Positions 32,526 to 40,734 of a stretch of 64,000 nt of DNA are shown here, piece by piece. The position numbers were made by a program, and so were the translations under genes. Location: positions 186,001 to 250,000 of the forward strand of contig NZ_LIGX01000041.1 of assembly GCF_001683795.1 (NCBI RefSeq), written 5' to 3'. The notes under the pieces were generated by a model. It was not told the origin of the DNA and did no database searches. It worked only from the letters and a program-made list of their open reading frames with translations. The stretch comes from Neoakkermansia glycaniphila (GTDB taxonomy: Bacteria > Verrucomicrobiota > Verrucomicrobiia > Verrucomicrobiales > Akkermansiaceae). Numbering within the stretch: position 1 is the stretch's first letter; each line of letters begins with the position of its first letter.

Positions 32526-34064
32526 ATGTCAAAGAATCCTGTTGTTCTGATTATTCGCGATGGTTGGGGCCGCAATCCCCAGGGGCCTGAAGCCGCCCAA
32601 TGTGCAGGCGATGCGACGGTGCTTGCGAACACTCCTTTTACCGACAAGCTGCTTGCCGAATGCCCGCATAGCCTGCTGGGCGCATCCGGCGAGGCGGTGG
32701 GTCTTCCCGACGGCCAGATGGGCAATTCCGAAGTGGGTCACCTGAATCTTGGCGCAGGCCGCGTGGTGTATCAGGATCTTTGCCGCGTGGATCTGGCGAT
32801 CAAGGACGGTTCCCTGAAGCAGAACAAGCCTTTGCAGGATGCCTATGCAAAGGCGAAGGATTCCCGCCTGCATTTGATGGGCCTCGTCAGCGATGGTGGT
32901 GTACACAGCCATATCAACCATCTCGTGGGGCTGGTGCGCCTTGCCTATGAAGCGGGCGTGCGCGATATTTGCATTCATGCGATTACGGATGGCCGCGATT
33001 GCTCTCCGACGAGCGGTGCAGGTTTCATCAAGCAGCTTCAGGATGCCATCGCTCCCTACGGTGCGAAGATTGCAACGGTGATCGGCCGTTTCTACGCGAT
33101 GGACCGCGACAAGCGTTGGGACCGCAACAAGCTTGCATGGGATGCGATCGTGCTCGGCCGCGGCGAACAGTGCACCTGCACGCCTGCCGAATACGTCGAA
33201 CAGCGCTATGCCGCCGGAGAGACGGACGAGTTCCTGAAACCCGGAATTTTCGCCTACGGCAATGAACAACGCGTGCGAGACAACGATGTGGTGTTCTTCT
33301 TCAATTTCCGCGCCGACCGTGCCCGCCAGATTTCGGAAGCGTTCCTGTATCCCGAGTTCGACGGTTTCGAGCGCGAGGTGCAACCGAAGATCGAGTATCT
33401 GACGCTGACGGAGTACGATGCGAAGTATCCCTCTCCGATCGTGTTCGATCAGGAGAAGCTGGACAATATTCTGGGCGAAGTCCTGGCCGAGAATCATTTG
33501 AAGCAGCTCCGCATCGCCGAAACGGAGAAGTACGCCCATGTGACGTTTTTCTTCAATGGCGGCGTCGAAAAGCAGTTCGACGGCGAAGACCGCATTCTCG
33601 TTCCTTCTCCCCGTGAAGTGGCGACGTACGATCTCAAGCCGCAGATGAGCGCTTCGGAAGTGGCTGACAAGTTCGTGGATGCCATCGGCAATTACGATGT
33701 GGCGATCATGAATTTCGCCAATCCGGATATGGTGGGCCATACGGGCTACCTGGAAGCCGGGATTGCGGCTTGCGAGGCGGTGGACAAGGCTCTGGAACGC
33801 TGCGTGACGAAGATCCGCGAACTGGGCGGCAAGGCTCTGATCTGCGCCGACCACGGCAACTGCGAAAATATGCTGAATGCCGACGGTTCCGTCAATACGG
33901 CGCATACGACGAATCTGGTGGATCTGATCTACGTCGGTCCCGATCAGGATAAGGTGAAGTTGAGCGACGGTATTCTTGCCGATCTTTCGCCGACGATTCT
34001 TGCTCTTCTCGGGATCGCCCAGCCGAAGGAAATGACGGGGCATTCCCTCGTTTCTTCCAAATAA
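32526..34064 (+). CDS. gpmI: 2,3-bisphosphoglycerate-independent phosphoglycerate mutase
   Basis: The 512-residue alkaline-phosphatase-superfamily enzyme interconverts 3- and 2-phosphoglycerate in glycolysis. It opens VVLIIRDGWG (metal ligand Asp12) and carries the phosphoserine site Ser68 in QMGNSEVGHLNLGAGRV. The transferase domain shows LVSDGGVHSH and RFYAMDRDKRWDR; the second metal cluster shows IMNFANPDMVGHTG and ICADHGNCENM. Length is normal. Followed by a terminator that is repeated after the next gene. Confidence 0.97.
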   Translation: MSKNPVVLIIRDGWGRNPQGPEAAQCAGDATVLANTPFTDKLLAECPHSLLGASGEAVGLPDGQMGNSEVGHLNLGAGRVVYQDLCRVDLAIKDGSLKQNKPLQDAYAKAKDSRLHLMGLVSDGGVHSHINHLVGLVRLAYEAGVRDICIHAITDGRDCSPTSGAGFIKQLQDAIAPYGAKIATVIGRFYAMDRDKRWDRNKLAWDAIVLGRGEQCTCTPAEYVEQRYAAGETDEFLKPGIFAYGNEQRVRDNDVVFFFNFRADRARQISEAFLYPEFDGFEREVQPKIEYLTLTEYDAKYPSPIVFDQEKLDNILGEVLAENHLKQLRIAETEKYAHVTFFFNGGVEKQFDGEDRILVPSPREVATYDLKPQMSASEVADKFVDAIGNYDVAIMNFANPDMVGHTGYLEAGIAACEAVDKALERCVTKIRELGGKALICADHGNCENMLNADGSVNTAHTTNLVDLIYVGPDQDKVKLSDGILADLSPTILALLGIAQPKEMTGHSLVSSK

Positions 34065-34087
34065 GGATCGGTTGCCGCGTTTTTACG

Positions 34088-34122
34088 GGTCCGGAAGGTT
34101 TATCCTTCCGGATCTTTTTTTT
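34088..34122 (+). terminator. Intrinsic terminator of gpmI
   Basis: CCGGAAGG and complement with a 5-base loop, then ATC and a run of eight T. Nearly identical to the terminator at 36274 after the first GH2 gene. Confidence 0.85.
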
Positions 34123-34173
34123 GCGGTTTGCATTTTATTGAAAAGAATAATAGTTTGTTGACGTAATACGGAT

Positions 34174-36252
34174 ATGCTTTCCTTGCGATTACTGCCAAAG
34201 AATTCTGTTTCGGTTGCTCTTTCCGTGCTCGTTTGCGGGCTGGCGGCCGATGCACGCGAAACGGTCGATTTGACCGGAAAATGGACATTCTCTTTCGGGA
34301 ATGAAGCCTCACAAAAGGTCGATGTGCCTCATACATGGAATGCCGAAGACGGCGTTGCCGGACCGAAGTCGGGCAAAGGGTCGGCTCTTTCCGCCCAAAG
34401 CAGCAGCTACAAGCGCGGCGTGGGCACGTACGAGCGTGAACTTCCGGTGAAGCCCGGCAAGGACAAGCGGTATTTCGTCCGCTTCGACGGAGCATCGATT
34501 GTTACGGACGTCGCCGTCAACGGCAAGCCTGTGGGCAGGCATGAAGGCGCGTTCGGCGCATTCTGCTTCGAAATTACCGATGCCCTGAAGGACAGCGGCA
34601 ATACGATCACGGTGAAAACGGACAATACGTTCAATAAAAACATTCTGCCGCTCGCGGGAGATTTCACGATGTTCGGCGGCCTGTACCGCCCCGTCACGCT
34701 GATCGAAACGGAGCAGACCTGCATCGCCCCGGATTATTATGCCTCGCCGGGCGTTCTGATCTCGCAGGACAAGGTGACGCCGCAATCGGCTTCCGTCACG
34801 GTCAATACGCTGGTCAGCTCCGGCAAGGAGGCATCCGGTAAAACCGAGGTGAAAGTGGATATCCGGGATGCGAAAGGCAAGGTTGTGGCAACCGGAAGCG
34901 GAGGCGTATCCGCCGGTACGGACGGCCCCGGCCGTGCAGAGGTGAAGCTGAATATTGCGCGGCCCGTACTCTGGCAGGGCCGCAGCAATCCGTATCTCTA
35001 CAAGGTTACGGCCCGCACGCTGGTGGATGGCAAGGAGACGGACCGTGTGGAGCAGCCGCTGGGCCTGCGTACGATCGGGATCGATCCGAAAAAGGGATTT
35101 CTTCTGAACGGCAAGCCGATGCAGATCAAGGGCGTGTGCCGCCATCAGGATATGGAGGGGAAAGGCTGGGCGTTGTCGAAGGCGGATGAGGAAAAGGATA
35201 TGAAAATGATATTGGATATGGGTGCGGACGGCCTGCGGACGGCGCACTATCCGCAGTCCGGCCATATCTATGATATCTGCGACAAGTCCGGCGTGATCGT
35301 TTGGAGCGAAGTGTCGGCCGTGGAGCGCGTGTACGACAACCCGGCTTTCAAGGACAATATGAAGCAGCAGGCGACAGAGATGCTGCTGCAGCACGGCAAC
35401 CATCCGTCGATCTGCATGTGGGGGATCTTCAACGAGATTTACCATCAATGCGGTTCCGATATGAAGGGCGTTGATATGGAAGGTACGCTGAAGGAGCTGA
35501 AGCAGCATATCAAGTCTCTGGATGTTTCCCGTCCGGTCGTGGGTGCGACGAACCAGCAGGGCCGCCGCAGTTTGAACGAGATTCCCGATTATCTGGCTGC
35601 CAACATGTACCCCGGCTGGTACGGCGGCGGCCCCGACGGTATGAAGGGTTCGGTCGAGGGATATGTGAAGGCGTATCCGGACAAGGGTATTGCCGTGAGC
35701 GAATACGGGCACGGGGCGGATATCGCCGTGCATGAAGAGCAGGTCAAGCAGCCGGCTCCGTTTTCCAGGCACCATCCGGAAGAATGGCAGTCTTACGGCC
35801 ACGAGAGGAATTACAATGCCATCCGCCAGCGTCCCGAAGTTTGGGGTTCGTTCATCTGGAACATGTTCGATTTCGGCAGCAGCGAACGTAGCGAAGGCGC
35901 AAAGCCCGGCATCAACGACAAGGGACTGGTGACCTATGACCGCCAGACTCCGAAGGATGCCTATTTCTTCTACAAGGCGAACTGGAATCCGGAACCGATG
36001 GCTTATATTACCTCGCGCCGTTTCACGGAACGCAAGGCAACCGAAACGACGGTGAAAGTGTACACGAACTGTGACAGTGTGACGCTGTACGTCAACGGCA
36101 AGCAGGTTGGCAAGGCCGCGAAGCCGGACGATCTGTGCATTGTGAAGTGGGACAAGGTTCAGTTGAAGCCCGGAGAGAATACGGTCAAGGTGGTCTCGAA
36201 CCGCAAGGGCAAGAGGGTGTCCGACTCCTGTACATGGAACGTCCGTTCGTAG
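34174..36252 (+). CDS. Secreted GH2 beta-galactosidase family enzyme, copy 1
   Basis: The 692-residue product has a signal peptide (LLPKNSVSVALSVLVCGLAA, cleavage near ADA-R28). A sugar-binding jelly-roll domain follows (RRGVGTYEREL type, RFDGASIVTDVAVNGKPVG), then an Ig-like domain and the catalytic barrel. The acid/base is Glu421 (WGIFNEI) and the nucleophile Glu510 (AVSEYGHG), as in GH2. HYPQSGHIYDICDKSGVIVW is also typical. Activity on beta-galactosides is likely but GH2 also includes mannosidases and glucuronidases. Compared with copy 2 it lacks about 30 residues in the Ig-like domain. Ends at a terminator. Confidence 0.92.
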   Translation: MLSLRLLPKNSVSVALSVLVCGLAADARETVDLTGKWTFSFGNEASQKVDVPHTWNAEDGVAGPKSGKGSALSAQSSSYKRGVGTYERELPVKPGKDKRYFVRFDGASIVTDVAVNGKPVGRHEGAFGAFCFEITDALKDSGNTITVKTDNTFNKNILPLAGDFTMFGGLYRPVTLIETEQTCIAPDYYASPGVLISQDKVTPQSASVTVNTLVSSGKEASGKTEVKVDIRDAKGKVVATGSGGVSAGTDGPGRAEVKLNIARPVLWQGRSNPYLYKVTARTLVDGKETDRVEQPLGLRTIGIDPKKGFLLNGKPMQIKGVCRHQDMEGKGWALSKADEEKDMKMILDMGADGLRTAHYPQSGHIYDICDKSGVIVWSEVSAVERVYDNPAFKDNMKQQATEMLLQHGNHPSICMWGIFNEIYHQCGSDMKGVDMEGTLKELKQHIKSLDVSRPVVGATNQQGRRSLNEIPDYLAANMYPGWYGGGPDGMKGSVEGYVKAYPDKGIAVSEYGHGADIAVHEEQVKQPAPFSRHHPEEWQSYGHERNYNAIRQRPEVWGSFIWNMFDFGSSERSEGAKPGINDKGLVTYDRQTPKDAYFFYKANWNPEPMAYITSRRFTERKATETTVKVYTNCDSVTLYVNGKQVGKAAKPDDLCIVKWDKVQLKPGENTVKVVSNRKGKRVSDSCTWNVRS

Positions 36253-36273
36253 ATCGGTAGCCGCGCTTTTACG

Positions 36274-36310
36274 GATCCGGAAGGTTGAACCTTCCGGATC
36301 TTTTTTTTTG
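36274..36310 (+). terminator. Intrinsic terminator of GH2 copy 1
   Basis: GATCCGGAAGGTT and its complement around a 1-2 base loop, followed by nine or ten T. Confidence 0.88.
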
Positions 36311-36361
36311 CGCGATTCGCTTTTGTTGAAAAAAACAACTCTTTCCCGCCGTAGTCTTTTT

Positions 36362-38527
36362 ATGCTTTCCTTGCGTTTACGGTCAATGAATTCTGTTTCT
36401 ATTGCCCTTTCCGTTCTTATTGGCGGGATGGCGCTTGATGCCCGCGAAACGGTCGATTTGACCGGAAAATGGACATTTTCTTTCGGGAATGAAGCCCCAC
36501 GGCAGGTCGATGTGCCCCATACATGGAATGCCGAAGACGGCGTGGACGGTCCGAAGACGGGCAGGCACCCCGGTTTTTCCGTGGGTAGTTCCAGCTACAG
36601 GCGCGGCGTGGGTACGTACGAGCGGGAACTTCCGGTGAAGCCCGGCAAGGACAAGCGGTATTTCGTCCGCTTCGACGGAGCATCGATCGTCACGGACGTC
36701 GCCGTCAACGGCAAACCTGTGGGCAGGCATGAAGGCGCGTTCGGCGCGTTCTGCTTCGAAATCACCGATGCCCTGAAGGACAGCGGCAATACGATCACGG
36801 TGAAAACGGACAATACGTTCAACAAAAACATTCTGCCGCTCGCGGGAGATTTCACGATGTTCGGCGGCCTGTACCGCCCCGTCACGCTGATCGAAACGGA
36901 GCAGGCCTGTATCGTGCCGGATTTTTATGCCTCGCCGGGCGTTCTGGTTTCGCAGGACAAGGTGACGCCGCAATCGGCTTCCGTGACGGTGACTACTCTT
37001 GTGGGGTTTCGCAAGGATGGCATGGTGGACGTGAGTACGACCGGTTACGATTCGTCGGGGGAACCTGTGACGAAATTGTGCATGGGCCGAACAGGATCAT
37101 TGGTGAAAGTCGAGATCAGGGATGCCCGGGGTAAGGTCGTAGCATCCGGAGAAGCCCGGCCGTTGCATCAACCGGATGCCGCTTTCGCGGCTGCTGCCGG
37201 GAAATTGCCGGATATGGCGGCTGTGACGCTGAATGTGCCCGAACCTGTTCTTTGGCAGGGCCGCCAGAATCCGTATCTCTATACGGTGACGGCGCGTATG
37301 TTTGTGGATGGAAAGGAGACGGACCGTGTGGAGCAGCCGCTGGGCCTGCGTACGATCGGGATCGATCCGGAAAAGGGGTTTCTTCTGAACGGCAAGCCGA
37401 TGCAGATCAAAGGCGTGTGCCGCCATCAGGATATGGAGGGGAAAGGCTGGGCGTTGTCGAAGGCGGATGAGGAAAAGGATATGAAAATGATATTGGATAT
37501 GGGTGCGGACGGTTTGCGTACGGCGCACTATCCGCAGTCCGGCCACATTTACGATATCTGCGACAAGTCCGGAATGATCGTTTGGAGCGAAGTTCCCGCT
37601 GTGCAGATGGTTTCCGACAGTCCCGAATTCGTGAAGAATATGAAGCAGCAGGCGGCGGAGATGCTGCTGCAGCACGGGAATCATCCGTCGATCTGCATGT
37701 GGGGCATCTTCAACGAGATCGGCCACCTGAATACGGCGGAAGACAGGCAAGTGGATATGGAGGCTGTGCTGAAGGGGTTGAAGGGGCATGTGAAATCCCT
37801 GGACGCTTCCCGTCCGGTTGTGGCGGCGACAAATCAGCCGGGCCGCCGCAGTTTGAACGAGATTCCCGATTATCTGGCGATCAATACGTACCCCGGATGG
37901 TATGGCGGAGGTCCGGACGGCATGCGCGGTTCGATCGATGGATATCTGCGAGGTCGGGAGACGCTGGCGATCAGCGAGTATGGCCACGGTGCGGATGTGG
38001 CCGTGCATGAAGTGCCCGTTCGGCAGCCCAGGCCGGTTTCCTCCCATCATCCGGAGGAGTGGCAGGCCTACGGCCACGAGAGGAATTACAATGCCATCCG
38101 CCAGCGGCCCGAAGTGTGGGGTTCGTTTGTCTGGAACATGTTCGATTTCGCCAGCAGCGAACGCCGGGAAGGAGCGAAGCACGGCATCAATGACAAGGGG
38201 CTGGTGACCTATGACCGCCAGACTCCGAAGGATGCCTATTTCTTCTACAAGGCGAACTGGAATCCGGAACCGATGGCTTATATTACCTCTCGCCGTTTTA
38301 CGGAGCGCAAGGCAGCCGAAACCGAGGTGAAGGTGTACACGAACTGTGACAGCGTGACTCTGTACGTTAACGGCAGGCAAGTCGGACAGCCCGTGAAGCC
38401 GGACGATCTGTGCGTTGCGAGATGGGACAAGGTGTCGCTGGATGCCGGAGAGAATACGGTGAAGGTAGTGGCTCGCACAAGGGGCGTGGTCGTGGCCGAT
38501 TCCTGTGTCTGGCGCTTGTCCCGGTGA
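36362..38527 (+). CDS. Secreted GH2 beta-galactosidase family enzyme, copy 2
   Basis: The 721-residue paralogue of the preceding gene starts at 36362 (MLSLRLRSMNSVSIALSVLI) with its own signal peptide. It keeps the acid/base Glu in WGIFNEIGHLN and the nucleophile Glu in LAISEYGHG. It differs from copy 1 mostly in the Ig-like domain (after VTPQSASVTV), where about 30 extra residues include VSTTGYDSSGEPVTKLCMG, and at scattered sites near the active site (EVPAVQMV against EVSAVERV). The N domain and the stretch around VCRHQDMEGKGW are nearly identical. This pattern suggests recent duplication or gene conversion with some divergence in substrate-side loops. Confidence 0.92.
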   Translation: MLSLRLRSMNSVSIALSVLIGGMALDARETVDLTGKWTFSFGNEAPRQVDVPHTWNAEDGVDGPKTGRHPGFSVGSSSYRRGVGTYERELPVKPGKDKRYFVRFDGASIVTDVAVNGKPVGRHEGAFGAFCFEITDALKDSGNTITVKTDNTFNKNILPLAGDFTMFGGLYRPVTLIETEQACIVPDFYASPGVLVSQDKVTPQSASVTVTTLVGFRKDGMVDVSTTGYDSSGEPVTKLCMGRTGSLVKVEIRDARGKVVASGEARPLHQPDAAFAAAAGKLPDMAAVTLNVPEPVLWQGRQNPYLYTVTARMFVDGKETDRVEQPLGLRTIGIDPEKGFLLNGKPMQIKGVCRHQDMEGKGWALSKADEEKDMKMILDMGADGLRTAHYPQSGHIYDICDKSGMIVWSEVPAVQMVSDSPEFVKNMKQQAAEMLLQHGNHPSICMWGIFNEIGHLNTAEDRQVDMEAVLKGLKGHVKSLDASRPVVAATNQPGRRSLNEIPDYLAINTYPGWYGGGPDGMRGSIDGYLRGRETLAISEYGHGADVAVHEVPVRQPRPVSSHHPEEWQAYGHERNYNAIRQRPEVWGSFVWNMFDFASSERREGAKHGINDKGLVTYDRQTPKDAYFFYKANWNPEPMAYITSRRFTERKAAETEVKVYTNCDSVTLYVNGRQVGQPVKPDDLCVARWDKVSLDAGENTVKVVARTRGVVVADSCVWRLSR

Positions 38528-38577
38528 ATGTTTTCCGATGCGGGCTGTCCGGGTGCACTCCGGATGATCCGTTTCGG

Positions 38578-38616
38578 TGTGGACGCTCCGTTTGAGAGGT
38601 GCGGAGCGTCCTTTTT
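38578..38616 (+). terminator. Intrinsic terminator of GH2 copy 2
   Basis: GGACGCTCCG and complement with an 11-base loop, then TTTTT. Confidence 0.8.
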
Positions 38617-38686
38617 GTTGTTCTGTTCCGGCTGCGGTTGTGGCCGGATGGTTTGTTGCACACGAAGTGGAGTTTGGCTTGGGTAT

Positions 38687-38720
38687 GAAAAAAACCGCCC
38701 TGCACGGAATGCAGGGCGGT
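38687..38720 (-). terminator. Intrinsic terminator of the sialic acid operon
   Basis: On the minus strand ACCGCCCTGC and complement with a 7-base loop are followed by seven T. Confidence 0.88.
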
Positions 38721-38742
38721 GCGAGTCGGAAGGAGGCCGGAA

Positions 38743-39504
38743 TCAGGGCATTTTGAGGGTCGGGCTGGACGGATCCATGAATCCGAGGTCGGTCGCGAGC
38801 TTGATGACCATGGCGCGGTGGCCGAGGCCGTTCGGGTGGATGTTGTCGTTCATCCACGGTTTGATGGCCTGGTTTTCACCCATGGCTTTTTTCCAGTGCG
38901 CGGCGTGATCGACGAGGAGCACTTTTTCCTTGGCTGCGATTTCACGTACGGCGTTACTGTATTCGAAGTCGCGCGGATTGTTGCGCATGTTGGGGCTGGA
39001 GACCTGAAGGACGGGGATGGCCTTCATTCTGCGGATCTGTTGTACGATGGTGGTCAGGTCTTTCTTGAAGACGTCGATTTTACCGATTTTGACGGCGTCG
39101 TTGGTGCCGAAGTCGATGAAGACGACCTGAGGTTTGAACTGGTTGAGGCGCCAGTCGATGTTTTTCAGGAAGCCCGATGCCGTTTCTCCGCTGACGGCTG
39201 TGTTGACGATGATGTCGTTGGTACGGCGGTAGCCGCCGGGTTTGCGGGGTTCCCATTTGATGACTTCCTGCCAGTGTTCGGGGTAGGAGCGCCAGCCGTG
39301 GGTGTGCAGGGCTCCATGCGTGATGCTGTCGCCGAGGAAGAGCCAGAGGATGGGCTTGTCTTTGGCTCCGACGAGTTGGTGGAGTTTTTTGTAGTCGGGA
39401 AGTTTGAGGTTGTCTTCCGTGGATTTTTCCGGTGCGGGAATGTCGGCAGCATGGGCGCAGAACGCCATGCACAGGGTACCGATGAGAGTATGGATCAGTT
39501 TCAT
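38743..39504 (-). CDS. Secreted SGNH/GDSL esterase
   Basis: The 253-residue protein starts at 39504 with a signal peptide (MKLIHTLIGTLCMAFCAHAA). The SGNH blocks are clear: nucleophile Ser60 in WLFLGDSITHG, the Gly of VNTAVSGETASGF, the Asn of DFGTNDAVKIG, and the Asp/His pair in NDNIHPNGLGH near the C terminus. Such enzymes deacetylate sugars. Its place as the last gene of a sialidase/mutarotase/transporter operon suggests sialate O-acetylesterase or related glycan deacetylation; this is inference from context. It lies 28 bases after the sialidase stop. Confidence 0.88.
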   Translation of the reverse strand: MKLIHTLIGTLCMAFCAHAADIPAPEKSTEDNLKLPDYKKLHQLVGAKDKPILWLFLGDSITHGALHTHGWRSYPEHWQEVIKWEPRKPGGYRRTNDIIVNTAVSGETASGFLKNIDWRLNQFKPQVVFIDFGTNDAVKIGKIDVFKKDLTTIVQQIRRMKAIPVLQVSSPNMRNNPRDFEYSNAVREIAAKEKVLLVDHAAHWKKAMGENQAIKPWMNDNIHPNGLGHRAMVIKLATDLGFMDPSSPTLKMP

Positions 39505-39532
39505 GTCTGTGCTTGTGTTGATTGGGAAATGT

Positions 39533-40705
39533 TTATTTTCCTGTATCCTTGCCGTCCGTGAGCCAGTCGATGGAGACGGGGGCGAATTTGATGTGTTTGA
39601 TGTGGTTGCTGTTTTCCTCATACAGCACGCCGACCTTGCCTGGTTCGATCGGCACGAGGCTGGAATAGGCGAATCCGCCGTTGCCGATGGCTTTGGAGAC
39701 GGGCCATGTTTTACCGTTGTCGTAGCTCATCCAGACGGTGCCGTTGATTCGGCGCGATTTTCCGGGGCCGGAGAAGAGGAGGCGGCTTTTGCCTCCCAGA
39801 GAGGGATCGGATTTGAAGGAATACCGGAGCAGGGAGCCTTGTGTGCTGTCGCAGAAGAGGTCTTTGGCATCTTCGACGGGCGACCAGGACTGGCCCGCGT
39901 TGTTCGACCACGTGATGCGTCGGCAGTTGCCTCCGCCCCAATGGCGGGCGACGAGGACGAGGCCCCCGCCGTCCGTTTCGGCGACGGCGGTTTCATTGAC
40001 CATGCCGACCATGTTTGTGGTGGGGTTGCCGATTTTCCAGGTGGAGCCGCCGTTGTCGCTGTAGACGCAGGAGACGACCCATTTGCCGAACGGCCCTTCG
40101 TTCATCGGGACGACGAGGCGGCCCTTGCGGGAACCTTCCTTGAGCTGGATGCCGGCGTTGGGGCCGGCCGCCATGATGTCTACCCCTTTGGCGCGTTTGG
40201 TGGTCGGGGTGACGTCTTTGGGTTTGCTCCATGTTTTGCCTCCGTCTTTGCTCTGAATGACGAAGTTGCGGATGCATTTTTCATCCTTCCAGCCGTCGGG
40301 GATGTTTTTCTGGCGTTCGGAGACGCCGGAGGGGTAGCGCTGGAAGAAAATGGAGGTTGTGTTCTTTTTGGCGTCGTATACGGGGCAGGGGTTGTTGAAG
40401 GTGGCTCCTTCGGATGCGGCGATGCAGATGGGCTTGCTCCATGTTTTGCCTCCGTCTTCGCTGAGGCTCATGATGATGTCGTTTTTGCCCTGGTCTGTGT
40501 TGACGTATCTGCCTTCGGCGATGGCCATCAGTTTGCCTCCGCCGATGGCGGTGACGGCGGGGATGCGGATGCTGCTGTACGGGTTGCCTTCACCTGCCGA
40601 GAAGACGGTGACGGCCTGGTCGCAGGGGAGCGGGCCGTTCTCCTGAGCATGGAGGGCTGAGGCGGGGACGGCGAAGAGGGCGGCGTATGTAAGGATGAGG
40701 TTCAT
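39533..40705 (-). CDS. Secreted GH33 exo-sialidase
   Basis: The 390-residue protein has a signal peptide (MNLILTYAALFAVPASALHA). It carries the R-I-P motif at 47-49 (SIRIPAV), five Asp-boxes (SEDGGKTW, SKDGGKTW, SDNGGSTW, SNNAGQSW, SYDNGKTW), the general-base helper Glu238 in MVNETAVAE, and the nucleophile Tyr347 in GFAYSSL. It therefore has a complete six-blade propeller and active site. It would release terminal sialic acid from mucins and other host glycans outside the cytoplasm. Second to last gene of the operon. Confidence 0.94.
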   Translation of the reverse strand: MNLILTYAALFAVPASALHAQENGPLPCDQAVTVFSAGEGNPYSSIRIPAVTAIGGGKLMAIAEGRYVNTDQGKNDIIMSLSEDGGKTWSKPICIAASEGATFNNPCPVYDAKKNTTSIFFQRYPSGVSERQKNIPDGWKDEKCIRNFVIQSKDGGKTWSKPKDVTPTTKRAKGVDIMAAGPNAGIQLKEGSRKGRLVVPMNEGPFGKWVVSCVYSDNGGSTWKIGNPTTNMVGMVNETAVAETDGGGLVLVARHWGGGNCRRITWSNNAGQSWSPVEDAKDLFCDSTQGSLLRYSFKSDPSLGGKSRLLFSGPGKSRRINGTVWMSYDNGKTWPVSKAIGNGGFAYSSLVPIEPGKVGVLYEENSNHIKHIKFAPVSIDWLTDGKDTGK

Positions 40706-40734
40706 GGCGGAATGAATGAGGGGGTGTATGGTGG

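Larger units (their letters stand above)
34065..38527 (+). repeat. Tandem duplication: terminator region plus GH2 gene, two units
   Basis: Unit 1 runs from the gpmI stop (34065) to 36252, unit 2 from 36253 to 38527. Both begin GATCGGT.GCCGCG.TTTTACGG, continue with the CCGGAAGG...CCTTCCGG hairpin and T run, and then a GH2 gene starting ATGCTTTCCTTGCG. Long coding stretches are identical or nearly so. Confidence 0.85.
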
